This document shows, piece by piece, positions 1-7,689 of a DNA stretch of 40,642 bases; the stretch's first letter is position 1; every line of letters begins with the position of its first letter. A program made the translations under genes and the position numbers. Origin of the DNA: CAYLSV01 sp964386435. Lineage in GTDB: Bacteria; Planctomycetota; Phycisphaerae; Tepidisphaerales; Tepidisphaeraceae. The notes beneath the pieces are model-generated. The model was not told the origin of the DNA and made no database searches. It saw only the letters and a program-made list of their open reading frames with translations. The stretch lies in the NCBI GenBank assembly GCA_964386435.1, contig CAYLSV010000030.1, forward strand, positions 1 through 40,642. Direction: 5' to 3'.

Positions 1-272
1 GGCAGGGTCACCACGCCCCGCTCGACGCCCGCCGGCTGCGGCCGCATCGGCCGGCGGGTGACGGTCTTGCGGCCCTCACGGATGGCCACGACCAGCTCCC
101 CGGCAAACCCCATGAACTTGTCGGCCGGCCCGATCGACGGCGACGGCGGCGACGGCGGCGACGGCGGCGAGACTGGTGCGGGCTTGGCCTCGGGCTGACC
201 CAGTCGGCGACGGATCGCGGCGTAGAACGCCTTCTCCAGCTCCTGCTTGGCAACGGCGGGCGGGGGTTGCAC
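1..272 (-). CDS. ASCH-domain-like protein, 3' end cut by window edge
   Basis: The minus-strand frame is open from a stop shared with the end of rpiA (336-338) to the window edge. The readable part has an N-terminal segment, a Pro/Ser low-complexity linker built from repeated GGCGAC-type triplets (about 136-172), then a segment beginning DKFMGFAGELVVAIREG followed by RKTVTRRPMRPQP. That last block resembles the start of phage/bacterial ASCH domains, where an '...IL.GRKTQTRR.VKPQP' stretch begins an RNA/nucleotide-binding beta barrel. The start is uncertain: GTG at 270-272 includes the linker, ATG at 111-113 begins directly at the ASCH-like block. No SD is visible. It lies 63 bp downstream of rpiA on the same strand. 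The family call rests on one short motif only. Confidence 0.4.
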   Translation of the reverse strand, partial: MQPPPAVAKQELEKAFYAAIRRRLGQPEAKPAPVSPPSPPSPPSPSIGPADKFMGFAGELVVAIREGRKTVTRRPMRPQPAGVERGVVTL

Positions 273-335
273 GAGGACATCATGCGGTGCGAACCACGTC
301 GCCGCAATCGAGTCGAATCTTCCGGGCCGGCCGCG

Positions 336-1037
336 TCACCGGGTAAGCGCTTTGATCGTGCGCACCTCGTCGCCGGCGATCAGCGCGGCCGCGGCGATGT
401 TGAGGAACAAGCCGTGTTGCACGACGCCGGCCCGCTCCTCGAGTTGCCGGGCGAGGGCGGCGGGGTCGGCGATGCCGCCCGCGAAGTGGCAGTCGTAGAT
501 CAGGTTGGCGTTGTCGGTGACGAACGGCTTGCCGCCGGCGTCGCGGAGTTCGGGGCGGCATCCGAGGCTTTCGAGGAACCGCCGGGTGGCGTGCTGGCCG
601 AACGGTGTAACCTCCACCGGCAGCGGGCTCTTGGTGCCGAGCTTGTCGACCACTTTGCCGGCGTCGGCGATGATGACCAGTTCGTCGCTGTTCTGGGCGA
701 CGATTTTCTCGCGCAAGAGTGCCCCGCCGAGCCCCTTCACCAACGCCAGCTCCGGGCCGATCTCGTCGGCCCCGTCGATGGTCAGGCGGCAGCGGTCGAC
801 GTGCTCGAAGTCGGTGAGCGGGATGTCGGCCGCGGCGGCGAGGTCGGCCGAGGCCCGGCTGGTGGGGATGCCGCGGATGTCGGCGAGCGAGCCCTCGGCC
901 AGCGCTCGGCCAAGGGCGGCGATGAACAGGGCGGCCGTCGAGCCGCTGCCCAGGCCGACGACGGTGCCGCTTTGCACCCGCGCCAGGGCTGCGTCGGCTG
1001 CGCGTTGTTTTTGGGCGTTCTGCGAATCGTCGGCCAT
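336..1037 (-). CDS. rpiA: Ribose-5-phosphate isomerase A
   Basis: This enzyme interconverts ribose 5-phosphate and ribulose 5-phosphate in the non-oxidative pentose phosphate pathway (cytosol). The 233-residue product has the full RpiA signature: the phosphate loop GLGSGSTA near residue 25, the catalytic TIDGADEIG block (Asp pair) around 90, KGLGGALLREK around 105, and the DAGKVVDKLG and PLPVEVTPFG segments. Its length is normal for the family. ATG at 1035-1037 was chosen because it leaves the expected short N-terminus and has a TACATT hexamer seven bases upstream (1045-1050); the frame stays open further upstream, but that extension has no family similarity. It is divergent from the small gene at 1101, sharing a 63-bp spacer. 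Confidence 0.95.
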   Translation of the reverse strand: MADDSQNAQKQRAADAALARVQSGTVVGLGSGSTAALFIAALGRALAEGSLADIRGIPTSRASADLAAAADIPLTDFEHVDRCRLTIDGADEIGPELALVKGLGGALLREKIVAQNSDELVIIADAGKVVDKLGTKSPLPVEVTPFGQHATRRFLESLGCRPELRDAGGKPFVTDNANLIYDCHFAGGIADPAALARQLEERAGVVQHGLFLNIAAAALIAGDEVRTIKALTR

Positions 1038-1044
1038 CGCGGTG

Positions 1045-1072
1045 AATGTAGCCCGGCGGCCATTTGCGACAA
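1045..1072 (-). promoter_or_regulatory. Predicted rpiA promoter (leaderless)
   Basis: A -10-like TACATT (1045-1050) ends 7 nt before the rpiA ATG. A -35-like TTGTCG (1067-1072) lies 16 nt further upstream. There is no SD, so the mRNA probably starts at or next to the start codon. Confidence 0.5.
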
Positions 1073-1100
1073 CCGCCCGCCCGTGCGATGATGCGGCGGC

Positions 1101-1514
1101 GTGTTGCTGCAGACCCACGGCTACCTCGTCCCCGCCGAGCACCGGGCCGCCCACGCCCGGCTGGTGAGGCGGTTCCGCGCGGCCATGAAGCGCCTGGGCT
1201 GCGACCGCTTCGAGGCCTACGAGCAGGTCGGCAGCGACTGGGCCGGCGACGCCTCGGCCGGGCGGTTCGTGCAGATGATGGTCTTCCGCGACCGCGCCCA
1301 CCAGAAGCAGATCCAGCAGGCCGAGCGAGACGACCCCGAAGCCCAGCAGATTATCGCCGAGTTCGTCGAGCTGATCGATTTGCCCAAGCAGCAGGACGAC
1401 CGCACCTTTGTCACCGGCTACTACCAGGAAGTCCTGGGCGAGCCACCCACACCGCCCAAGCCGGCGGGCGACGACGACGTAATCGAGGGCGAGATTGTCG
1501 ACGCGCTGCCGTGA
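1101..1514 (+). CDS. Small hypothetical protein, possible dimeric alpha/beta-barrel (NIPSNAP/ABM-like)
   Basis: The 137-residue product starts at GTG 1101. An extended -10-like TGCGATGAT lies at 1084-1092, eight bases before the GTG. The order LLQTHGYLVP / helix with HARLVRRFRAAMKRLG / FEAYEQV / GRFVQMMVFRDRAHQKQI / helix / TFVTGYYQEVL looks like a ferredoxin-like beta-alpha-beta fold of the NIPSNAP/antibiotic-monooxygenase type, in which a strand, 'F.....F.s..a...', and a terminal strand recur. It ends in an acidic tail (GDDDVIEGEIVDALP). No catalytic residues can be named. It sits between divergent rpiA and a Uma2 gene. The fold assignment is by eye only. Confidence 0.6.
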   Translation: MLLQTHGYLVPAEHRAAHARLVRRFRAAMKRLGCDRFEAYEQVGSDWAGDASAGRFVQMMVFRDRAHQKQIQQAERDDPEAQQIIAEFVELIDLPKQQDDRTFVTGYYQEVLGEPPTPPKPAGDDDVIEGEIVDALP

Positions 1515-1529
1515 ACGGGGGCGGCCGGA

Positions 1530-1550
1530 CTGCGACTCGCCGAGTCGCAG
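1530..1550. repeat. Short palindromic hairpin before Uma2 gene
   Basis: CTGCGACTC (1530-1538) and GAGTCGCAG (1542-1550) form a perfect 9-bp stem with a 3-nt loop. A second small stem, CCACG/CGTGG, follows at 1554-1566. It lies 16 bp after the stop of the 1101-1514 gene. There is no T-run, so it looks more like an intergenic palindromic repeat than a classical terminator. Confidence 0.6.
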
Positions 1551-1571
1551 CTACCACGTTGCGTGGGAAGC

Positions 1572-1577
1572 TACGCT
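1572..1577 (+). promoter_or_regulatory. -10-like TACGCT before Uma2 gene
   Basis: TACGCT ends 8 nt before the ATG at 1586. No SD lies between them. It fits the leaderless arrangement seen at other genes in this window. Confidence 0.35.
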
Positions 1578-1585
1578 TGGTCGGC

Positions 1586-2311
1586 ATGAACGCTTGCATT
1601 GTCCCGCCGCTGCGCGATGGAGATCGCATGGATCGGGTCGAGTTTCATCGGCGTCACGCGGCAATGGGTGAGGGCGTGCGGGCGGAACTGATCGAGGGCG
1701 TTGTGCATTTGCATTGCGAGCCTGACGGGTTCCGGCCGCGCGTGAGCTTCGAGGCGGGAAGCACCTCCCTTCACGCGGCCGGCTGGCTCGGCGAATACGA
1801 GCGGCGGACGCCCGGCTTGGTATCAGCCGGCCGCTGCACGGTGTTTGCCGATCATCACAACGAGGTGCAGCCGGACATTCTCGTCGGTATCCCTGATTCG
1901 ACCGGTGGCCAGACGCGGCTGGTGCGGCAAGATCGGCGAACGTGGGTGGCTTGCATGCCGGAGTTCGTCGTGGAGGTTGCCGCCAGCACCGCCCGCGTCG
2001 ACCTCGGTCAGAAGCGGCAGGTTTACGAGCGGAATGGAGCCGCGGAGTACCTCGTGCTGCTGCCGGAGCGGGAGCCGGCGGAGGCGATCTGGTTTGTCGC
2101 CAACGCCGAGGGGACGCTGGTGCCAATCGACCCGGACCCGGCCGACGGGTTGCTGAAGAGCCGGGTGCTGCCAGGGTTATGGCTGGATGTCGAGGCGTTG
2201 TACGCGGACGATCTGCCCCGCCTGGCCGCGGCGGTGGAGGCGGGGTGCGTGACGCCGGAGCACGTGGCGTTCCGACAGCGGCTGAGCGCGGCTCGGCCGA
2301 CCGTTGAGTGA
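1586..2311 (+). CDS. Uma2-family (DUF820) putative PD-(D/E)XK nuclease
   Basis: The 241-residue product has the family pattern: a start like MDRVEFHRRH, then VRAELIEGVVH, followed by QPDILVGIPD (nuclease Asp), FVVEVAAST (the Glu of E-x-x), and QKRQVYERNGAAEYLVL (the K/Q...Y...G..EY.V tail block). These line up with the PD-(D/E)XK core of Uma2 proteins, which are abundant in cyanobacteria and planctomycetes and whose cellular role is unclear. ATG 1586 follows a -10-like TACGCT; an internal ATG at 1628 would also fit the family start. A second, divergent Uma2 gene lies at 5933-6565. A terminator-like hairpin separates this gene from the convergent DUF2325 gene. Confidence 0.8.
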   Translation: MNACIVPPLRDGDRMDRVEFHRRHAAMGEGVRAELIEGVVHLHCEPDGFRPRVSFEAGSTSLHAAGWLGEYERRTPGLVSAGRCTVFADHHNEVQPDILVGIPDSTGGQTRLVRQDRRTWVACMPEFVVEVAASTARVDLGQKRQVYERNGAAEYLVLLPEREPAEAIWFVANAEGTLVPIDPDPADGLLKSRVLPGLWLDVEALYADDLPRLAAAVEAGCVTPEHVAFRQRLSAARPTVE

Positions 2312-2348
2312 CGTGGGTTCAGGGCTGATACAACCGAATCGTGAAGTA

Positions 2349-2370
2349 ACCGCGGGGCCTGCCCCGCGGT
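2349..2370. terminator. Bidirectional terminator-like hairpin
   Basis: ACCGCGGGGC (2349-2358) and GCCCCGCGGT (2361-2370) form a perfect 10-bp stem with a 2-nt loop. It lies in the 77-bp spacer between convergent genes ending at 2311 (+) and 2389 (-). There is no strong T-run on either side. Confidence 0.55.
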
Positions 2371-2388
2371 CACTCCACGCTGTAGCCG

Positions 2389-4068
2389 TCACCCGCCAGC
2401 GAGGGCGGTGGAGGCTTGGTGGAGGATTTCGTGGGCGACGCGGTTGCTGCCGTAGCCGCTGGGGAGTTGGACGAACGGGATGCCGTGGTCGCGGCAAATC
2501 TGCTTGGCGGACGGGCCATCGCGGTGGGCCATCCAGAGGGTCATGACGACCACCACGTCCACGTCGCCGCCGGCGAGTTTGGGAGCGATGGCGTCGAAGC
2601 TTTGGTGGTGAGCGACCGTCTCCCACCGCAGCTCATTGAGGCCCAGGTCACGCTCCAATCGTTGCCGGCTCTGCTCGCGGACCTCACCGCCCAGCAGCAC
2701 CATGACCTTGCCGGCGAGCAAACCGCGGGCCTCGAGAATCACCGGGTCGGGGGCCTTCGCCACGGGCTGCGTGGCGGCGTCGGCTTGGGCGAGAACGTGC
2801 TCGATGCTCGACAGCACGCGGTCAATTGCCGCCCGGTCGGCTTGGTTGGGTGCCCACGAGTCGTCCGGCTCGGGCAGGCGGTCGGCGACGATGTGCGGCC
2901 GAAGGGCTTGGCGAACCTGCACGTCGCTGGGCGGCACGCCGTGCTCCCGCACCGCCGCGGCGACGGCGCTGAGCAGGTCGCGGGCAAGTTCTTCCGTCGG
3001 CTCGGCGGCAAGCTGCTCGGACTTGAACTCGATCTTCTGTAACGCCCGGCGGCGGGCACGGGCCGCCAGCCGCCACTGCTCCAACTCCGCCCGGCGGGCG
3101 TCGGCGCGCTTCTTGAGCTCCGGGGCGATCGACGCGTCCGTTGGCGTCGACAAACTGGGGAGGTAGATGCCCCGCCGCTCCTCCTTGGCCTCGCGGCGGA
3201 GGTACTGGTAAAGCCAATCCTGCGACGGGTCGGTCGCCCTGTTGTGCTCCCCGGCGGCGGACCGAAGTGCCGATTGGGCGTCGGCCAGCAGCGACATCGC
3301 GTCGGCCGTGTCGTCTCGAATGGTGGACGGGGCGTCGGGATCCTTGGCGACGTCGAGGAGCAGCAGCCACAGCTTGACGGCCGCGGCCGTGGCGTCGAAG
3401 CAGTCGGCCAACCGCTGGGCCGCCTCGGGATCCTCGGCGAGGGCGGCGTTGTAGCTGGGCGAGGTCATCCAGTGGTCGGGCCCGCAATGCCGCTCGTCGC
3501 CGGCGCGCAGGGCTTCTTTTTGGTCGGGGTCGCCGAGCATCGGCTGACGCGTGCGTTGCCAGCGGGTGGCCTCGGCCTTGGCCGCAAGCTTTTTCGGGAG
3601 CATGGCCAGCGTCGACCGCTCGACTTCGGCCTCATCAAGCCCCTCGTACGCGACGACTTTCGGGCCGCTGACCTTCGCCGGGGTGGGCTTGAAGGCGGTG
3701 GGCGGCTGGGCCTTGGCGGCGGCCTCGGCCTCTTCGGCGGAGCCGATGACCGTCACCGCCACCGCCTCGCCACCGGCCACCTTCAACGTCGTCGGATTCA
3801 GCGTCGGCGGCTCGGGCGGCGGCTCCGCCTTGGCCACCTCGAGATACACCGCCTTACCTTTCTCGTCGGCCGCGGGCCGGATCGCGGCGGCTACTCCAAA
3901 TAAGGTCGAGGCGTGCTGTAAACTCCGCCCTATGGCCGCCGCGGCATCGGGGTTGTCCTCACGGAACTGGTTGAAGGCGGGGGATAATTCGGCAAAAATC
4001 CTTTGCAGCACAACGGCTGGATCGACTGCGGGAGCGGATTGGGGCGAAGCTTTCGTGACGGACGACAT
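2389..4068 (-). CDS. DUF2325-domain protein, 559 aa
   Basis: The C-terminal roughly 110 residues read as a Rossmann-like DUF2325 domain: GKVMVLLGGEVREQSRQRLE, then a LRWETVAHHQS turn, GDVDVVVVMTLWMAHRDG, and an ICRDHGIPFVQLPSGYGSNRV end. In that family a GG strand, a sH/hs segment and a 'k..c...gip' block recur. The first 440 residues are helix-rich, with many Ala/Glu/Arg and no recognised domain, so this is a long version of a usually short family. The ATG at 4066-4068 has a GAGG SD about 8 nt upstream, one of the few clear SDs here. It is divergent from nuoG. The function is unknown; some DUF2325 proteins occur near replication or regulatory genes. Confidence 0.75.
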   Translation of the reverse strand: MSSVTKASPQSAPAVDPAVVLQRIFAELSPAFNQFREDNPDAAAAIGRSLQHASTLFGVAAAIRPAADEKGKAVYLEVAKAEPPPEPPTLNPTTLKVAGGEAVAVTVIGSAEEAEAAAKAQPPTAFKPTPAKVSGPKVVAYEGLDEAEVERSTLAMLPKKLAAKAEATRWQRTRQPMLGDPDQKEALRAGDERHCGPDHWMTSPSYNAALAEDPEAAQRLADCFDATAAAVKLWLLLLDVAKDPDAPSTIRDDTADAMSLLADAQSALRSAAGEHNRATDPSQDWLYQYLRREAKEERRGIYLPSLSTPTDASIAPELKKRADARRAELEQWRLAARARRRALQKIEFKSEQLAAEPTEELARDLLSAVAAAVREHGVPPSDVQVRQALRPHIVADRLPEPDDSWAPNQADRAAIDRVLSSIEHVLAQADAATQPVAKAPDPVILEARGLLAGKVMVLLGGEVREQSRQRLERDLGLNELRWETVAHHQSFDAIAPKLAGGDVDVVVVMTLWMAHRDGPSAKQICRDHGIPFVQLPSGYGSNRVAHEILHQASTALAGG

Positions 4069-4245
4069 GGCGTTCCTCGGGCTAAAGGGTGAATAACAGC
4101 CGCCGACACGCCACCGTGGCAGGTCCGGGCGACCGGCACATCTTATCGAGCTTCCTCATCCTGTCACCGCGTCACGATGGCGGCACGTTGCCGATCTGGC
4201 GGCGCGGGCCGTGTCATTCGTCGTGAAAGCCTCCGGCGGTGCCGC

Positions 4246-4251
4246 TACCAT
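4246..4251 (+). promoter_or_regulatory. -10-like TACCAT before nuoG
   Basis: TACCAT ends 8 nt before the ATG at 4260, with no SD between. This suggests a leaderless nuoG transcript. Confidence 0.4.
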
Positions 4252-4259
4252 GGCGGCGT

Positions 4260-5858
4260 ATGCCCACGATCACGGTTGACGGAAAACAAATTGAGGCCAA
4301 AGACGGCGAGATGATCCTGCAGGCGTGCCTCGACTCGGGGATCGAGTTGCCGCACTACTGCTACCACCCGGGCCTGTCGATCGTGGCGAGCTGCCGGATC
4401 TGCTTGGCCGAGGTGGAGGGGGCACCCAAGCTCTTGCCGACGTGCCAGACGCCGGTGCGGGAGGGGATGGTGGTGCACACCACCTCGCCGAAATCCGTCG
4501 CCAACCAGAAGCAGGTGATGGAGTATCTGCTGGTCAACCACCCGCTGGACTGCCCGGTGTGTGACCAAGCGGGCGAGTGCTATCTGCAGGATTACAGCTA
4601 CGAGTACGGCCGGTCGGGCAGCCGATTTGAGGAGGACAAGCACAAGAAGCCCAAGAAGATCGTCGGCAAGCACGTGCTGCTGTACAACGACCGGTGCATC
4701 ATGTGCACCCGCTGCGTGCGGTTCACCCGCGAGGTCAGCGGCACCAGCGAGCTGATGGTCAACGGCCGCGGCAGCCACGAGGAGATCGACATCTTCCCCG
4801 GCCGGCCGCTGGACAACAAGCTTTCGGGCAACGTCGTCGACCTCTGCCCGGTCGGGGCGTTGCTCGACCGCGACTTTTTGTTCAAGCAGCGGGTGTGGAT
4901 GCTCAAGAGCACGCCCAGCATCAGCCCGGCCGACGCCGGGGGCGAGAACATTTACCTGCAGCACAACGACGGCGTCGTCTACCGCGTCAAGCCGCGGTTC
5001 AACCCGGACGTCAACGACTGGTGGATCAGCGACGACACCCGCTACAGCTTCAAGGCGGCCTACCGCGAGGACCGTGTCGTCGACGCCCACCGGCCCGACG
5101 AGACCAACATCCCCGAGCCGTGCGGCACCTGGCAGGCGGCCGACACGGCCGACGCCAAGCTGCGTTCCCTGGGCGGCGGGTTGTTCGGTGTGCTGTCGCC
5201 GATGATGACCTGCGAGGAGGCGTTCCTGCTCGGCACGTACCTGCGGTCGATTGATTCGGACGCCCTGCTCGTCCTCGGGCCGGTGCCGCGGACGGAGGAT
5301 GAGACGTTCAAGCACTTCCAGACCCACGAAGAAACCTTCCGCATCGACGGCGAGAAGGTGCCCAACCGCCGCGGCGTCGAGCGGGTGCTCAAGATGCTCG
5401 GCGGCCCGACGGCGACGTGGGACGAGTTGCTGACCAAGGACGCGGCCGACTTCAAGGCCGGCTGGGTCGTGGGCGGCTACCTCGACGACTGGCTCGGTGC
5501 CGAGCTGCCGGAGGTGCTGGATAAGCCGTTCATCGTCGCCCAGGACTACCTGCCGGGCATCCTCAGCCGCCGGGCCGACGTGTTCCTGCCGGCCGCCGCT
5601 TGGTGCGAGAAGCCCGGCGTCTGGGAGAACAAGGATAATCGGCTGCAGCCGTTCCAACCGGCCGTCAACCCGCCCTCGGGGGTGGTCAGCGAGGCTGAGA
5701 TCTACACGAAGCTGCTGGGCCGCGAAGACGCCTTCGACGCCGCCGCCGTCCGCGGCGAACTCGCCGAGCACGATGACGCCTTCGCCGACCTCGCCGCCGA
5801 CGAGCCGGCGAAGGACGCGTTCGTGGAGACGGAAACGTACGAGTTCGTGGAGGTGTGA
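4260..5858 (+). CDS. nuoG: NADH-quinone oxidoreductase subunit G (NuoG-like), short form
   Basis: NuoG carries the Fe-S wire of the complex I peripheral arm. All N-terminal ligands are present: [2Fe-2S] C34, C45, C48, C62; the His-coordinated [4Fe-4S] H94, C98, C101, C107 in NHPLDCPVCDQAGEC; and [4Fe-4S] C146, C149, C152 plus C196 (CPVGAL). The remaining roughly 330 residues correspond to a reduced molybdopterin-oxidoreductase-like part with no CxxC cluster motif. At 532 residues it is shorter than typical NuoG (about 680-900). ATG 4260 begins directly with the ferredoxin domain; an upstream in-frame GTG (4239) adds only seven residues. No other nuo gene is adjacent, which is unusual. A TACCAT box 8 nt upstream suggests independent, leaderless transcription. 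Confidence 0.9.
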   Translation: MPTITVDGKQIEAKDGEMILQACLDSGIELPHYCYHPGLSIVASCRICLAEVEGAPKLLPTCQTPVREGMVVHTTSPKSVANQKQVMEYLLVNHPLDCPVCDQAGECYLQDYSYEYGRSGSRFEEDKHKKPKKIVGKHVLLYNDRCIMCTRCVRFTREVSGTSELMVNGRGSHEEIDIFPGRPLDNKLSGNVVDLCPVGALLDRDFLFKQRVWMLKSTPSISPADAGGENIYLQHNDGVVYRVKPRFNPDVNDWWISDDTRYSFKAAYREDRVVDAHRPDETNIPEPCGTWQAADTADAKLRSLGGGLFGVLSPMMTCEEAFLLGTYLRSIDSDALLVLGPVPRTEDETFKHFQTHEETFRIDGEKVPNRRGVERVLKMLGGPTATWDELLTKDAADFKAGWVVGGYLDDWLGAELPEVLDKPFIVAQDYLPGILSRRADVFLPAAAWCEKPGVWENKDNRLQPFQPAVNPPSGVVSEAEIYTKLLGREDAFDAAAVRGELAEHDDAFADLAADEPAKDAFVETETYEFVEV

Positions 5859-5932
5859 TGCGTTGCTTGCAGACGCAGGAACACGCGGTGCAACGGTAGC
5901 TACCTTCTTCGACATCATTCTGCCGTTGCATC

Positions 5933-6565
5933 ATGGAAGCCTCCGTCACACTCTCGCCGTCGCAGACGATTGTGATGGAGAATGTGCCGTGGGTGTACTA
6001 CTGGCACAGCCGCGAAGTGATCGACTACCACCGCTGGATCACCTACGACCGCGGCCGCATGGAGGTCGGCCTCGCCGAGTCATACGGCCATGCGACGGAC
6101 GCTGCGCTGCTCCACGACATGTTGCTGGCGGCAGCGATGGCACGCGACATTCCGGTCACGGCAACCGGCCGGCTGACGTTGGCTCGCGAGGAGCTTGATT
6201 GCGGTTGCGAGCCCGACGGCTCATTTTTCATCACGCACGAAGCACCACCCCCGGATGTGCGGGACATTGACCTGAATGTCCATCAGCCGCCGGACCTGGT
6301 GATTGAGGTCGATCTGACGAGCCACAGCGTCGACAAGGAGCCGATTTACGCGGCAATGGGTGTGGCGGAGCTGTGGCGGTGGGAGCACAACGTTCTCACC
6401 GTGCGGCGGCTGGTGGAGGACGCGTACCAGACGGTTGAGGCGAGCGGCGTGCTGCCGAAGCTGGATCTGGGGGTGCTGGGCGAGCATCTGCGGCTGCGGC
6501 GGCGGGAGCCGCAGTTCGAGGTGTTGCGGCGGTGGCGGGCCGTGCTGAGTCAACCGGCGGCGTAG
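5933..6565 (+). CDS. Uma2-family (DUF820) putative nuclease
   Basis: The 210-residue product contains YYWHSREVIDYHRW, MEVGLAESYGHA, the CGCEPDGSFFI strand (nuclease Asp), PPDLVIEVDLTSHSVDKEPIYAAMGVAELW (E.D...K...Y...G..E.W) and a C-terminal basic helix. This is the variant Uma2 subgroup in which the E-x-D strand is followed by a Lys and a Tyr/Gly pair. It shares little with the Uma2 gene at 1586 beyond the core, so this is not a recent duplication. ATG 5933 is the first start after a 74-bp spacer following nuoG. No SD or TANNNT box is evident. Its biological role is unknown. Confidence 0.75.
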   Translation: MEASVTLSPSQTIVMENVPWVYYWHSREVIDYHRWITYDRGRMEVGLAESYGHATDAALLHDMLLAAAMARDIPVTATGRLTLAREELDCGCEPDGSFFITHEAPPPDVRDIDLNVHQPPDLVIEVDLTSHSVDKEPIYAAMGVAELWRWEHNVLTVRRLVEDAYQTVEASGVLPKLDLGVLGEHLRLRRREPQFEVLRRWRAVLSQPAA

Positions 6566-6575
6566 TTCCTCAACA

Positions 6576-6587
6576 AGTTATCCACAA
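6576..6587 (+). promoter_or_regulatory. Perfect DnaA box, copy 1
   Basis: AGTTATCCACAA contains the consensus DnaA box TTATCCACA (6578-6586). It lies 11 bp after the Uma2 stop, in a 323-bp spacer (6566-6888) without a convincing gene. The rest of the spacer shows only a slightly AT-richer patch near 6688-6720. Confidence 0.55.
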
Positions 6588-6830
6588 CGTCTGGTGCAAA
6601 TGTCTGCATCGGCGGGTATCGGCGGGCAACGGGCGGTGGGAGTGGGTGAAGCCGACCACGACCGATGCGGGGCAGCGGGAGTCGCGTCCCATAAATGATG
6701 ACTGTCGCACGCTTTATCGGTCCAAGCGTTCGCCGGAACAGGTGAATGCGGCACCCGGTGACCGCGTGTTCGGCGACTTCAACGGCGTCTTTTCGTGAGC
6801 CAACTCACGCGGCTGCTGCAGTTGCTGACG

Positions 6831-6842
6831 AGTTATCCACAA
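6831..6842 (+). promoter_or_regulatory. Perfect DnaA box, copy 2
   Basis: This is a second identical 12-mer, AGTTATCCACAA (DnaA box at 6833-6841), in the same orientation 255 bp from the first and 47 bp upstream of the lptB start. It could make lptB DnaA-responsive or be part of a DnaA-binding locus. Confidence 0.55.
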
Positions 6843-6888
6843 GGCGGGTGAACAAGCTGACGCGGGCGGGGTGCCAATACTGCCGGCG

Positions 6889-7632
6889 ATGGCGAACCAC
6901 CTGCTGGAGGTCACCCAACTCGTCAAAAGCTACCGCGGCCGGCGGGTCGTGGACGAGGTCAGCTTCGTGCTCAGCCGCCGCGAGATCGTCGGCATGCTCG
7001 GCCGCAACGGGGCGGGCAAGACCACGTGCTTTCGAATGATCCTGGGCATGGTCCGCCCCGACTCGGGCGCGGTCGCGTTCGACGGCGACGACATCACGCA
7101 GCAGCCGATGTACAAGCGGGCCCGCCGCGGCATCGGCTATCTATCGCAGGAGCAGTCGATTTTTCGACACCTGACCGTCTGGCAAAATTTGCAGGCCGTC
7201 CTCGAGACGCTGCCGATGGACAAGAAGCGGCGGCACAAGCGGGCCAACGAGTTGATCGACCGCTTCGGCCTCGACCACGTCCGCGACCAGAAGGCCTACA
7301 CCTGCTCCGGCGGCGAGAAGCGCAAGCTCGAGATCGCCCGCAGCCTGATCACCAACCCGAAGCTGATTTTGCTCGACGAGCCCTTCGCCGAGGTCGACCC
7401 GATCGCCAAGGACGATTTGCGGCGGGAGGTCATCCGCCTGAAGAACGAGTTCGGCAAAAGCGTGCTGATCACCGACCACGACGCCGTCTTCACGCTGCGG
7501 ACGTGCGACCGGGTGCTGGTCATCGACAACGGCAAGGTTTTCGCCGAGGGCACCCCGCGGCAGATCGTCAAGGACGAGGCCGTCCGCCGGGCGTACCTCG
7601 GGACGACCTTCCGCGGCGACGAATTCGATTGA
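6889..7632 (+). CDS. lptB: LPS export ABC transporter ATPase LptB
   Basis: LptB powers lipopolysaccharide extraction from the inner membrane with LptFG. The 247-residue ATPase shows Walker A GRNGAGKT (38-45), a Q-loop in GYLSQEQSIF, a signature CSGGEKRKLEIAR, and Walker B LILLDEPFAEVDPIA. The 'DEPFAxVDPI' form and ITDHDA H-loop are characteristic of LptB rather than amino-acid transporter ATPases. ATG 6889 was chosen over the upstream GTG (6871) because it starts at the conserved 'LEV..LVKSYRGRRVVD' strand; an AATACT hexamer lies 7 nt before it. The downstream TlpA-like gene begins 57 bp later. Its presence implies a LPS-type outer membrane. No other lpt gene is in the window. Confidence 0.9.
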   Translation: MANHLLEVTQLVKSYRGRRVVDEVSFVLSRREIVGMLGRNGAGKTTCFRMILGMVRPDSGAVAFDGDDITQQPMYKRARRGIGYLSQEQSIFRHLTVWQNLQAVLETLPMDKKRRHKRANELIDRFGLDHVRDQKAYTCSGGEKRKLEIARSLITNPKLILLDEPFAEVDPIAKDDLRREVIRLKNEFGKSVLITDHDAVFTLRTCDRVLVIDNGKVFAEGTPRQIVKDEAVRRAYLGTTFRGDEFD

Positions 7633-7678
7633 CCTCGAGCACGGGCGGGCCCATTGCAACATCGTGTCGGGGATCGGG

Positions 7679-7684
7679 TAAGAT
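7679..7684 (+). promoter_or_regulatory. -10-like TAAGAT before the TlpA-like gene
   Basis: TAAGAT ends 5 nt before the ATG at 7690, with no SD. A leaderless start is probable. Confidence 0.35.
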
Positions 7685-7689
7685 TGGGC

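Noticed and set aside
336..1301. Longer minus-strand frame extending rpiA to 1301
   Set aside because: The upstream 88 residues have no RpiA similarity and overlap the 1101 gene; the ATG at 1037 has a promoter-like box.
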